Shown here piece after piece: positions 34,830 to 43,054 of a DNA stretch of 64,000 bases (its first letter is position 1; every line of letters begins with the position of its first letter). Origin of the DNA: JBNLBS01 sp050303415 (GTDB lineage: Bacteria; Pseudomonadota; Gammaproteobacteria; Methylococcales; Methylomonadaceae). A program made the translations under genes and the position numbers. A model generated the notes under the pieces. It ran no database searches. It had not been told where the DNA came from and was given only the letters and a program-made list of their open reading frames with translations. The DNA lies in contig JBNLBS010000018.1 of NCBI GenBank assembly GCA_050303415.1, positions 20,547-84,546 on the forward strand. Reading direction: 5' to 3'.

Positions 34830-35564
34830 ATGAAAAGCGAATTAAAAGTAGACAAAATGTTAAAAAGTTATCCAATTTTCGTTGAGGACAATGTCCCTGA
34901 TGAAAAAAATGATAGTTTTTCAGTCGAAGAAATGTTTTGGTTGACTGATAAAAATTCCCAAGAGCACTTATATCATCAAATTACCTGTGAAGTTTTAAGC
35001 AAACCCAAGCAATTAACTTCACATGTAAAGAGAATATTTTTAACCCGCAATAACAAAGATTCTGATCGATTATATGCTGCATTAGTCGATTTGTTGTGGG
35101 TTTTGAATGGTGGAGGTAAAGAGCTCAGTAAAAGAATGATTTCGATTGGGCGGCCTTTTTTAACAGAACAACAAATGAATTTGTTGGTTGAATATTTATC
35201 ACATGAAGATCATTCGTTATTGACCGGAAATAAGTTTTCTGTTCATACAGACGGTGTTATTGGAACTCGTTGTCTGTTGAGTAAGGAAACTAATAACACA
35301 ACAGAACATGACCCACTTAAATTGGCAAATGATTATATTGAATTTAGTCAGCTTGACGAGGCGATAGATGTTTTGGAAAAGGGCATATTGTTAGAGCCGG
35401 AAAGACAAGAATTGCAAAATCAGCTTTTAGAGCTTTATAAAGTAACCCGGAATGATAAAGCTTTTTCTAGAATGTATGATGCTTTAATTGAAAAACAATT
35501 TGACTTATCAGCGGAATGGCAGGAATTAGCCGCCTTTTTTTCTGGAAAAAACAATGAGAGGTAA
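34830..35564 (+). CDS. FimV-like TPR protein, first gene of GTPase/Roadblock operon
   Basis: A 244-residue cytoplasmic protein. The C-terminal ~85 residues look like the helical TPR-like part of FimV-type polar hub proteins (LANDYIEFSQLDEAIDVLEKG, then LLELYKVTRNDKAFSRMYDALIE, then AEWQELAAFF). The N-terminal ~150 residues are unrecognised and rich in charged residues. FimV proteins localise type IV pili and chemotaxis components at the pole. The gene overlaps the next one by 11 bp and opens the five-gene unit. Confidence 0.6.
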   Translation: MKSELKVDKMLKSYPIFVEDNVPDEKNDSFSVEEMFWLTDKNSQEHLYHQITCEVLSKPKQLTSHVKRIFLTRNNKDSDRLYAALVDLLWVLNGGGKELSKRMISIGRPFLTEQQMNLLVEYLSHEDHSLLTGNKFSVHTDGVIGTRCLLSKETNNTTEHDPLKLANDYIEFSQLDEAIDVLEKGILLEPERQELQNQLLELYKVTRNDKAFSRMYDALIEKQFDLSAEWQELAAFFSGKNNER

Positions 35565-36771
35565 AAATGAGAAACCAATACGGGTTGCCTTATACGGGAT
35601 GGATGGGCGTACACTTAAGACTATGGTTATGTACCTTCAAGGCCCGTGTAGAGGAATTGCTGTTGTAGTTGATGAGTTAGATGCTGAAGTCGATGTTATT
35701 GATGCCGATTTTACTAATGTCAATGATTTGGTGGCAGAAAGGCAATCAAAAGCCCCCAATAGACCTATTTTAATTCTTTCATTAAAAGAGTTATCGATAG
35801 AAGGAACGATTTTTGTTAAAAAGCCTGTCCAAGCGACAGCTCTGGTTGCCGGGCTTAAAGAAGCCAGTGCATTAAAATTAAAGAGTGAATTGACAAAAAA
35901 AACTCAGATGCCAGAGAAAAAAGCTTCGGTACCGATGCCGGATGCATCAATATCGCAAGTTGCAAAAAAAGAACCGGATATTAAACAAAAACTTGAAGTA
36001 AAAAAAAATATCGATAACGAAGAGATCAAGAAAACATCCAAGCATCAAGCTGCAAAGCATATTAATGAAAGAGGCTTTTCTATTTATATAGGAAATGATG
36101 CCAGGATTGATTTTTCTGACCGCGCCCAGGTATTAAATGCCTCTTTTAACCCCCAAAATTATTTTCTTGGTTATGTGCAATCAGCATTTAAAGTAGCTAG
36201 AGAAAAAGCCCGTATTGTACAGCTCAACTCAAGTTGGGAACCAATCATTATATTTCCGCATAGTCATGATGTCTGGTTGGATGCAGACGATAAACAATTG
36301 CGAGTTTTAGCCGGTTTTACCATTAAAAATTCCAGTAATGGGATAAGCTTGAGTTCTGTGAGTCCGAATTTTAGCGCCGGTGTTAAGAATAAAATGGATA
36401 ATTTTTATGATATGGATGCGTTTTTATGGAAATTGGCAATCTGGACATCAAAAGGTAGATATCCGAATTCATTAGATATTAACCGGCCGGTATATCTTAA
36501 GCGGTGGCCAAATTTTACGCGGTTGGTCATTACTCCTCATGCTTTAAGAATTGCAGCTTTATTAATTATAGGTCCGAGAACATTAACCAATATTGCCGAT
36601 TCTTTAAAAATCAGCCCGCAGTATGTGTTTGTTTTTATAAGTGCTGCATATACATTGGGCTTAGTTGGTCAAGCGGAAAGAGAGGTTGATCAAATAGTCG
36701 CGCCCCCAGAAGTTAAAGCAACAAAATCTAAAGGGCTCTTTAGCAAGATACTGGGTAAGTTGCGAGCATAA
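35554..36771 (+). CDS. Receiver-like / winged-helix protein of GTPase operon
   Basis: A 405-residue protein I do not recognise as a named family. Residues ~8-110 look like a degenerate receiver domain (RVALYGMDGRTLKTMVMYL, then ILILSLKEL, then FVKKP), but the usual phosphoacceptor Asp context is not clear. A Lys/Glu-rich linker (about 115-170) follows. A C-terminal half ends with a probable winged helix, TNIADSLKISPQYVFVFIS, and a Lys-rich tail. This could link GTPase state to DNA or protein binding. It overlaps the FimV-like gene by 11 bp and precedes the GTPase by 13 bp. Confidence 0.5.
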   Translation: MRGKNEKPIRVALYGMDGRTLKTMVMYLQGPCRGIAVVVDELDAEVDVIDADFTNVNDLVAERQSKAPNRPILILSLKELSIEGTIFVKKPVQATALVAGLKEASALKLKSELTKKTQMPEKKASVPMPDASISQVAKKEPDIKQKLEVKKNIDNEEIKKTSKHQAAKHINERGFSIYIGNDARIDFSDRAQVLNASFNPQNYFLGYVQSAFKVAREKARIVQLNSSWEPIIIFPHSHDVWLDADDKQLRVLAGFTIKNSSNGISLSSVSPNFSAGVKNKMDNFYDMDAFLWKLAIWTSKGRYPNSLDINRPVYLKRWPNFTRLVITPHALRIAALLIIGPRTLTNIADSLKISPQYVFVFISAAYTLGLVGQAEREVDQIVAPPEVKATKSKGLFSKILGKLRA

Positions 36772-36784
36772 TTAGAGAGAACAT

Positions 36785-37324
36785 ATGAGTCAGTATAAAA
36801 TAATTTTTACCGGTCCAGTCGGAGCAGGGAAAACAACCGCTATTCAATCAATTAGTGATGTACCGACGGTTAAAACTGATGCTTCGGCTAGTGATATGAC
36901 AAAGACAAGAAAGTCATCAACTACGGTAGCAATGGATTATGGAGTAATGAAATTGGATGATGGAGAGAAAATTCATTTATATGGAACACCAGGGCAGGAA
37001 CGTTTTGATTTTATGTGGGACATTTTAACAACTGGAGGGATCGGGCTTGTTTTATTGTTGGATAACACTCGGGCCGACCCCTTTCAGGATATGAAGTTTT
37101 TTTTGGATTCTTTTTCCGGGTTTATTTCTGGTACCGGGCTTGTGATAGGTGTTACTCAAATGGATTTGAGCAATAAACCAACCATTGATGATTATCATAA
37201 ACAGCTTCAGGGCTACGATTTGAAACCGGCTGTTTTTTCTGTTGACGCAAGAACGAAGAGTGATGTCTCGGTTTTGATTCAGGCTTTATTGTTTTCTCTC
37301 GACCCAGGATTAGAGGATGAATAG
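36785..37324 (+). CDS. MglA/COG2229-type small GTPase
   Basis: A 179-residue Ras-like GTPase. G1 is GPVGAGKT near residue 10-17. G3 is GTPGQERF near 70-77 with Pro in place of the usual Ala. G4 is TQMD near 126-129, an altered [NT]KxD. These features fit the COG2229/MglA-like prokaryotic Rab-like GTPases that switch polarity and motility machineries. A Roadblock protein would be the expected GAP or regulator, and two follow directly. The neighbouring pseudogene at 34280-34575 is a paralogue. Confidence 0.88.
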   Translation: MSQYKIIFTGPVGAGKTTAIQSISDVPTVKTDASASDMTKTRKSSTTVAMDYGVMKLDDGEKIHLYGTPGQERFDFMWDILTTGGIGLVLLLDNTRADPFQDMKFFLDSFSGFISGTGLVIGVTQMDLSNKPTIDDYHKQLQGYDLKPAVFSVDARTKSDVSVLIQALLFSLDPGLEDE

Positions 37325-37327
37325 GAT

Positions 37328-37963
37328 ATGGGTAAATATACATTAGTTGATGGATTGTTTCTCTATCCAACACCTGTTGGTTCTTACTACGCTGTTTCTT
37401 CACTTGAAGAGGATAAATCAAGAAAGTTTCTAAAACGGTTGTTCCTCGAGGCAGAAACTCCGAGATTAAATATTGAATCATTAAAGAACTTAACAGGTGA
37501 ACAAGAAGCTGAAAAAGCCCTTGAATTACTTCATCACTGTCAGAAAATTGGTTGGGTTCAAGGCGTTAAAGATCAAATAGAACCCCCTGAAGGGCCGCTT
37601 GATAAAATTTTACCACCGTTATTGGCTAATATCTCCGAAACTTCTAAGGTTTTACTGGCTGATGACCAGGGGTTTTATTTGGCCTGTAGTGGTTTTCCTC
37701 ATGAAGTAGCTGAAGAATTATCTGCCTTAAGTGCTGAAATTGATAATATTCATCAGAAAAGATCGGGATTATTAAAAAATAATTTAGGGTTGGGCAGTCA
37801 GGCTTGGTCGATTGTTGATGCATTTGGCTGTAGTCAGATTGGTTTTTGGCCGCTTTATGTTGGAGGAATCCGTTTTGTGGTTGTGATTGCAGGTATTCCT
37901 CATTTTAACCAACCGGATTTTGTGACATTAATCTGGGCTCTATGTAAACGTTATGCTAAGTGA
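37328..37963 (+). CDS. Roadblock/LC7-like fusion protein
   Basis: A 211-residue protein that starts 3 bp after the GTPase stop. Residues ~100-211 resemble a Roadblock/LC7 fold: a LLADDQGFYLACSGF strand-turn, a helical middle (EELSALSAEIDN), and a FVVVIAG strand. The first ~85 residues are different and may form a small helical module (LNIESLKNLTGEQEAEKALELL). The Roadblock match is structural in feel and not strong in sequence. In the operon it is a natural partner of the GTPase. Confidence 0.6.
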   Translation: MGKYTLVDGLFLYPTPVGSYYAVSSLEEDKSRKFLKRLFLEAETPRLNIESLKNLTGEQEAEKALELLHHCQKIGWVQGVKDQIEPPEGPLDKILPPLLANISETSKVLLADDQGFYLACSGFPHEVAEELSALSAEIDNIHQKRSGLLKNNLGLGSQAWSIVDAFGCSQIGFWPLYVGGIRFVVVIAGIPHFNQPDFVTLIWALCKRYAK

Positions 37964-38019
37964 TTTAATTACAAAAAGAATTTTGAAAAAATATTTCTGT
38001 TTTTTTACGAGGAATAAAT

Positions 38020-38340
38020 ATGATAGGCGATATGCTTACATCTGTATTAACAGAACTAAATGGAACTTCAGGTGAAATTGAGGCATCAGGGGTTGTCTCT
38101 TCAGATGGTTTGATGATGGCATCTGTTTTACCTACGAGTCTGGATGAAGATCGTGTGGGTGCCATGAGTGCAGCAATGCTATCACTGGGTGATAGAACGG
38201 CGCAAGAATTAAACAGAGGCGAGCTTGAGCAGGTGCTTATAAAGGACGATCTAGGCTATGTGTTAATGACATATGCGGGTGATGAAGCCGTCTTGACAAT
38301 AGTTGCAAAGCCGAATGCCAGACTAGGCTTGATTTTTTAG
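38020..38340 (+). CDS. Roadblock/LC7 (MglB-like) protein, C-terminus shortened by frameshift
   Basis: A 106-residue Roadblock protein with the typical pattern (SGEIEASGVVSSDGLMMASVL, then RVGAMSAAMLSLGDRTAQEL, then YVLMTYAGDEAVLTIVAKPN). MglB-type proteins act as GTPase regulators. The frame ends at GLIF then stop within a run of six T (38333-38338). With one more T the frame would continue into LDVKRAAESIAELI and stop at 38379-38381. That is the usual C-terminal helix of the family. So the C-terminal 14 residues are lost by a one-base deletion, a sequencing error or phase variation. Confidence 0.85.
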   Translation: MIGDMLTSVLTELNGTSGEIEASGVVSSDGLMMASVLPTSLDEDRVGAMSAAMLSLGDRTAQELNRGELEQVLIKDDLGYVLMTYAGDEAVLTIVAKPNARLGLIF

Positions 38341-38381
38341 ATGTTAAAAGAGCCGCAGAAAGTATTGCAGAGCTGATATAG

Positions 38382-38824
38382 ACCTCTTTTGAATTTGTGG
38401 GTAATTTTTGATTAGTGATAGGAAGGGGAGATATCTAGGGAGAATAAATAAGTTACCCTTGATTCAAATATTGAGAAGGGTTTTATTATACTGGGATTGA
38501 AATACCTTCCCCAGATAGCTCGCTGATTCAATCAACACCCCTCAAGCTGAGCTTAATACCCATCTCAATCATTTATTGATATGTAAGGTTTTTCCAAAGC
38601 TAAGTTAATAGTAGCATCGTATCGTTTTTAGAAACCCGGGTATGCCATCAGTGGCTTTTCAACATTTATGGGATTCAGTAAATTGAGGAGAAAAATGGTT
38701 GGGATTGTTAGGATATAGCAACCGTTATTTTAAAGGAAGGAGGTAAGTAATAAATGTATACGAAGGAAGCCTTCTCGAAAAATATTTGATAAATGCCCAA
38801 ACTTTATCCAATAATGATCTGATT
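38382..38824. other. Spacer with short remnants, no intact gene
   Basis: About 440 bp between the Roadblock gene and the PhnD-like remnant. It contains a weak hairpin (ACCCTT / AAGGGT around 38455-38481). An AAGGAGG at 38739-38745 is followed by only a few short frames. One frame (about 38749-38848) reads YLINAQTLSNNDLIMELINTL with no normal start, and may be a decayed gene fragment. Confidence 0.4.
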
Positions 38825-39584
38825 ATGGAATTAATTAATACCCTTTAAGTTTACTGTTAGTCCCGCTTTTACGCCAGATCATTTATCCGGTTGGTATATT
38901 TTAAATATTTGGTTACAAAAACACACCGGAGCTTGAATGCACATGGAAATGTATAGTGATTTTCAAAGTTATTGGGCAGGCCTGGAAAATGATGAAATTG
39001 ATTTGGTTTATGCCAATCCTTATGCTGCTTCAATGTTGGTCCGTGATAAAGGGTTCTTACCTTTAGTAAAAGCTGACGGAATATCGGATGAGACAGTAGT
39101 GGCAGTCAGTGCCAAAAGTTCAATAGAAAAAATTGGGCAATTGCAATCCGGGGCTAAAATTGTCAGCGCCATTTCCCCCGGGGTACATATGATGGGAATA
39201 AGCATGCTGGAGCCAGCTGATTTAAATGAAGAAAACACCGAAGTTCTAATTGAATATAACTTTATTTTAGTCGCAAAACAGTTGTTGAATGGTAATAGTG
39301 ATGTTGGTATTTTTCTGGCGGAAGCATATGATGATTTTTCACGTGTACTTAAAAAGCAGCTTAAGGTTCTGGTAAGAAGCAAGATAGATGGCGTGCATCA
39401 TTCGTTAATGATTGGTCCTAAGTCAATAGATAAAAGAGAAGCATTCAGAAATGTACTACTGGAAATGAACGCTGATGAAAAGGGCCAGGATGTTTTATCA
39501 AGTTTAGGATTTCTCAAATGGTCAACAGTTGACGATGAAGTAATGGAGTTTATGATTGATTTAATGGATACTCTAACAATGTAG
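38825..39584 (+). pseudogene. Broken PhnD-like periplasmic-binding-fold protein
   Basis: The open frame from 38937 (215 codons) lacks the family N-terminus. In the same frame immediately upstream (38838-38933) lies FTVSPAFTPDHLSGWYILNIW, which fits PhnD/SsuA-like phosphate/phosphonate-binding-fold proteins. The two parts are separated by an in-frame TGA at 38934-38936. A candidate start ATG at 38825 is one base out of frame with this part. So at least one and probably two mutations break the gene. The body (YANPYAASMLVRDKG, then LVLIGPK-like strands) is well preserved. A version without signal peptide may have served the GTPase module. Confidence 0.7.
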
Positions 39585-39950
39585 TCCTGTTGTAGATTTG
39601 GTGATTTTTGTTTAATCTTAAGCGTTTAAATTAAAAATCAACTTTATTGTATTGTTGATCAAATGCTCTGGCTAAATCAATTCAGCTAAAAAAGTTGATT
39701 TATAAAATTCTTTGATAGTCTAATCTTCACTGGTCATTTCTCCCTTCAAATCATGTTCTCTTGTTTCTTAGAAATGAATATAGTCTTGTTCATGCGGTTA
39801 TTAATTTTTCAAAATTGACCAAGCTGTAATTTTTAATTAAGGGGTACCAGTTATTAATGAGTATACTTTCAGCATTGCCCGTTTTTGAGAGCTTCAATAT
39901 TTTAGTTTCAGGCCAATGAGTTTTAGAGAATTTTTGATGTTTTAAAAGAT
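39585..39950. other. Spacer before the corrinoid genes, no gene or riboswitch
   Basis: AT-rich sequence. I looked for a cobalamin riboswitch B12 box ahead of the corrinoid genes and saw none. No clear promoter boxes were recognised. Confidence 0.4.
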
Positions 39951-41219
39951 ATGAAATTAGCTTTATTAGCTGGTACCCATTCCGGCTGCGGTAAAACGAC
40001 TATTATGCTGGCTTTGCTGCAGTATTTAAAAGTTCGTGGTATTTCTGTTTCCCCGTTTAAGGCCGGTCCGGATTTTCTTGACCCTTTATGGCATCAGGTG
40101 ATCACCGGAAAGCCTTCTTATAATTTAGATACCGGGATGATTGGCTCAATTCAATCCAGGCAGTTATTAGCCAGGCAGTCCGATAGCGAGGTGGCGCTAG
40201 TTGAAGGGGTAATGGGCTTTTTTGATGGCCGAAGTGGGGTGGGTCAACAGGGCTCCAGTGCTGATTTGGCTAGAGCTTTGCAATGTTCGGCCATTTTAGT
40301 CGTCAATGCCAAGGGGATGAGTGGTTCAATCGTACCGCTGGTCAGTGGTTTCTGCCATTATGCCGAGCAAATTGGAGTGGTGATTACCGGGGTGATTGCC
40401 AATCAGGTCGGTAGTGAATATCACGCCAAATTATTAACAGAGTTATTGCATCAACACCGGATGCCCGCTTTATTAGCCTGGATGGAAAAAAATGCACCGG
40501 CTCTGCCGGAGCGGCATTTAGGCTTAAAACGACCGGAAGAAGTGACTGTACCCGATTTGTTAAGCACTTTTCATGTAGACGAAAAGGCTTTGTTGGCGGC
40601 GTTGACCGAATTTTGGCCCGAACCGATGGTTGAAACGCAAAACGCGGGCTTGTTGGCCGGTAAAAACATTCTTATTGCAAAAGATTCGGCCTGTTGCTTT
40701 ATTTATCAGGCCAATTTGGACTGGTTAATTCAGCAGGGGGCAAGCATACGGTACTTTTCTCCGATTGCGGGTGACGATTTGCCGGATAATACCGATATAG
40801 TCTGGTTACCGGGGGGGTATCCCGAGCTATATGCTGAACAATTATCGGTTTCTACCAGCTGGTTATCATTAAAGCAGTTTATAGCCACGGGACATCCGGT
40901 GCTGGCCGAATGTGGTGGCGCAATGATGCTGGGCAAGGCATTAATCGATCACCAGGGGCAATCCTGGCCTATGGCCGGTGTCCTGCCTTATGTTTCCAGA
41001 ATGCGGGACAATTTAACATCATTAGGCTATCGGGAAGAAGCTTCAGGTCTTAAGGGGCATGAATTTCATCATTCACAACGCGAGCTGGATGATGGCTTAG
41101 CGCCTTGTTTTGAAGTTTCGCGTGGCGACAAAGGAATTCGATATAAAAATGTACGGGCGTCGTATATACATTGGTATTTTGCCAGTGCGCCGGAAGTAAT
41201 TACGGATTGGTGGTTATGA
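39951..41219 (+). CDS. cobB: Cobyrinate a,c-diamide synthase (CobB/CbiA)
   Basis: A 422-residue amidotransferase that amidates the a and c side chains of cobyrinic acid in corrin synthesis. The N-terminal P-loop ATPase has AGTHSGCGKTT near residue 7 and the FKAGPDFLDP motif. The C-terminal class I glutamine amidotransferase domain has its nucleophile in LAECGGAMML near residue 320. The start follows a short TTTTAAAAGAT stretch. Its stop overlaps the next start (ATGA), so it is coupled to cobO. Confidence 0.93.
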   Translation: MKLALLAGTHSGCGKTTIMLALLQYLKVRGISVSPFKAGPDFLDPLWHQVITGKPSYNLDTGMIGSIQSRQLLARQSDSEVALVEGVMGFFDGRSGVGQQGSSADLARALQCSAILVVNAKGMSGSIVPLVSGFCHYAEQIGVVITGVIANQVGSEYHAKLLTELLHQHRMPALLAWMEKNAPALPERHLGLKRPEEVTVPDLLSTFHVDEKALLAALTEFWPEPMVETQNAGLLAGKNILIAKDSACCFIYQANLDWLIQQGASIRYFSPIAGDDLPDNTDIVWLPGGYPELYAEQLSVSTSWLSLKQFIATGHPVLAECGGAMMLGKALIDHQGQSWPMAGVLPYVSRMRDNLTSLGYREEASGLKGHEFHHSQRELDDGLAPCFEVSRGDKGIRYKNVRASYIHWYFASAPEVITDWWL

Positions 41220-41752
41220 AAACAAGAGACAGGCGGCACGGAATTGTGCTGGTAAACACAGGCGAGGGGAAAGGTAAGTCTTCCAGCGCGTTGGGTATGG
41301 TGTTTCGTGCTGCAGGCTGGGGCATGAAGGTGTGTGTGATTCAATATATTAAAGGTCAGTGGCAAACCGGCGAGCAGAGAGCTGCCGAACGATTTGATAA
41401 TATAGAATGGCATGCCTTGGGTGATGGCTTTACCTGGGATACCAAAAACCCGGAGCAGGATATTAAAACCAGTCGGGATATCTGGGAGTTCAGTAAACAG
41501 AAAATTTTGTCAGAAGAGTTTGATTTTGTGCTATTGGATGAAATTAACTATTGCTGTGGCTATAACTGGATTTCCGGTCAGGAAATTGCCGATTTTATCA
41601 CCCAGATGAAGCCGCCTTGGCTGCATTTGGTTTTGACCGGTCGTAATGCACCGGAAGAAGTGATTCAGGTTGCCGATACGGTGACTGAAATGAAAAAAAT
41701 AAAGCATGCCTATGCTCAAGGGATAAAGGCGGAACAAGGGGTGGAGTTTTAA
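41216..41752 (+). CDS. cobO: Corrinoid adenosyltransferase (CobO/BtuR)
   Basis: A 178-residue ATP:cob(I)alamin adenosyltransferase. It transfers the adenosyl group to the corrinoid cobalt. The P-loop NTGEGKGKSSSALG lies near residue 14-27. The DEINYCCGY and LTGRNAP motifs are typical. The start is ATG 41216, which overlaps the cobB stop by 4 bp. A longer frame beginning at 41171 would overlap cobB more and lacks reason. The remaining cobalamin genes are not in the window. Confidence 0.93.
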   Translation: MKTRDRRHGIVLVNTGEGKGKSSSALGMVFRAAGWGMKVCVIQYIKGQWQTGEQRAAERFDNIEWHALGDGFTWDTKNPEQDIKTSRDIWEFSKQKILSEEFDFVLLDEINYCCGYNWISGQEIADFITQMKPPWLHLVLTGRNAPEEVIQVADTVTEMKKIKHAYAQGIKAEQGVEF

Positions 41753-41915
41753 TTATCGAGTAATTGGAATTTCTTTAATTGCTGATATGAAGTATTTCGC
41801 ATAGAATCCGTTGAGTATGTGTAGCTTTTAATGCTTTGCGCGAATGTGTATGCGAAGTATACATACAGGATGAATATGAAAACAAAGAAGAAAGCCTTAT
41901 AACAGGAGAATTTAG

Positions 41916-42281
41916 ATGTCAGAAACAAATAAAATAATTGCAGGGATAGTTGCATTTATTGTGATCGGTTTTTTTATGGTTGGATCAAATAAAGAGCAAA
42001 CGAATGAAGAAATGGAAGCGGCTTCAATGATTAGAACCTATGCAGCATTGCAGTCTATGGCAAATCGCAAATGTCCTAGAGCTATTGAAGAAAAAACAGG
42101 CGATAAAGTTTTTTTCCCATCAAGCACCAAGTCCGATAAAGATACTTATGTCACGATGGAATGGGATGGTACAGAGAAAAATAAATTTAAAAAAGCAAGC
42201 TGTACACTACATATTAAAATAGGTGGTATTTCTGAGCTGATTATTGATGGCGAAACTGTTATCAAGAAAAATGTTGATTAA
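41916..42281 (+). CDS. Small hypothetical protein with N-terminal membrane anchor
   Basis: A 121-residue protein with an AGGAGA ribosome binding site. A transmembrane helix covers residues ~7-24. The soluble rest has two cysteines and several beta strands (YVTMEWDGTEKNK, then CTLHIKIGGISELIIDG). No family is recognised. It might be a periplasmic-facing anchored domain. It lies between the corrinoid genes and the cold-shock fusion, with no obvious tie. Confidence 0.6.
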   Translation: MSETNKIIAGIVAFIVIGFFMVGSNKEQTNEEMEAASMIRTYAALQSMANRKCPRAIEEKTGDKVFFPSSTKSDKDTYVTMEWDGTEKNKFKKASCTLHIKIGGISELIIDGETVIKKNVD

Positions 42282-42416
42282 TAACATATGAGCAGCAGCC
42301 TTTATAGGCAGCGTTAATCAATTTAATCGGAACGCAAGATTTTTTGAGCGACTAAATCATTTTCAGTTGTTTAGTTTGCTCAAAGGTTATGATTGCAGGT
42401 AACAGGAATATACTTT

Positions 42417-42758
42417 ATGGCCAAGACAGAATTTAAAGGAAAATTAAAAACATGGAAGGATGATCGGGGCTTTGGATTTATCAAGCCGGAAGACGATGAT
42501 AAGGATGTTTTTATTCATATTTCAGCCTTAAAAGGCTCGGTTCGCCGTCCCAAAGTTGGGGATGTGGTTTATTACCAAACAGAAAAAGATAATCGCGGTA
42601 AATTTAAAGCAGTCGATGCAAGAATTGAAGGTGTAGAACAAAAAGTCATTCAGTCAGAAAAAATGCTGAAGACTCCGGCTGATAAATGGGCGGCGGCAGC
42701 ACTTGTTGTTGTATTAGTCGTTGTTATAGCAATTTTTGCTTATGTAAGTTACAAATAA
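42417..42758 (+). CDS. Cold-shock domain protein with C-terminal membrane helix
   Basis: A 113-residue protein starting at ATG 42417 (AGGA at -13). Residues 5-70 form a CspA-like domain with RNP1 RGFGFIKPED and RNP2 DVFIHISAL. A short linker leads to one hydrophobic helix (about residues 88-110) near the C-terminus ending AYVSYK. Cold-shock domains bind single-stranded nucleic acid; the membrane anchor suggests a membrane-localised nucleic-acid binder. Longer CSD-DUF1294 fusions are known, but here only a single helix follows. Confidence 0.82.
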   Translation: MAKTEFKGKLKTWKDDRGFGFIKPEDDDKDVFIHISALKGSVRRPKVGDVVYYQTEKDNRGKFKAVDARIEGVEQKVIQSEKMLKTPADKWAAAALVVVLVVVIAIFAYVSYK

Positions 42759-43054
42759 CTTGTTTATCTAATTGTTTGAGCGGTTTATATGTTGATTGAA
42801 CCGCTCATGCAAAGTTGGTTGTCGTCTCAAGGTTGATAACCCGTTCCGAACGAATTAATTTGCAGCTGACTATAGGCGTTTGTTATGCATGTTTTTTTTA
42901 TCCAGTCTGCTTAACCTGTTTTGAAAAATAAATATGTACACTTCAATATGGTATTGATTGTTTATTCTATCGGGCAGAAAAATAAAATTTTTAAAAGAAG
43001 CAGTTTGTCTGTTAGTATTGAAAAGGTGCACTTATAAAATAAGACGGAGTGGGT

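Noticed and set aside
39585..39950. Possible cobalamin riboswitch before cobB
   Set aside because: No B12 box or supporting stems were recognised in the spacer.
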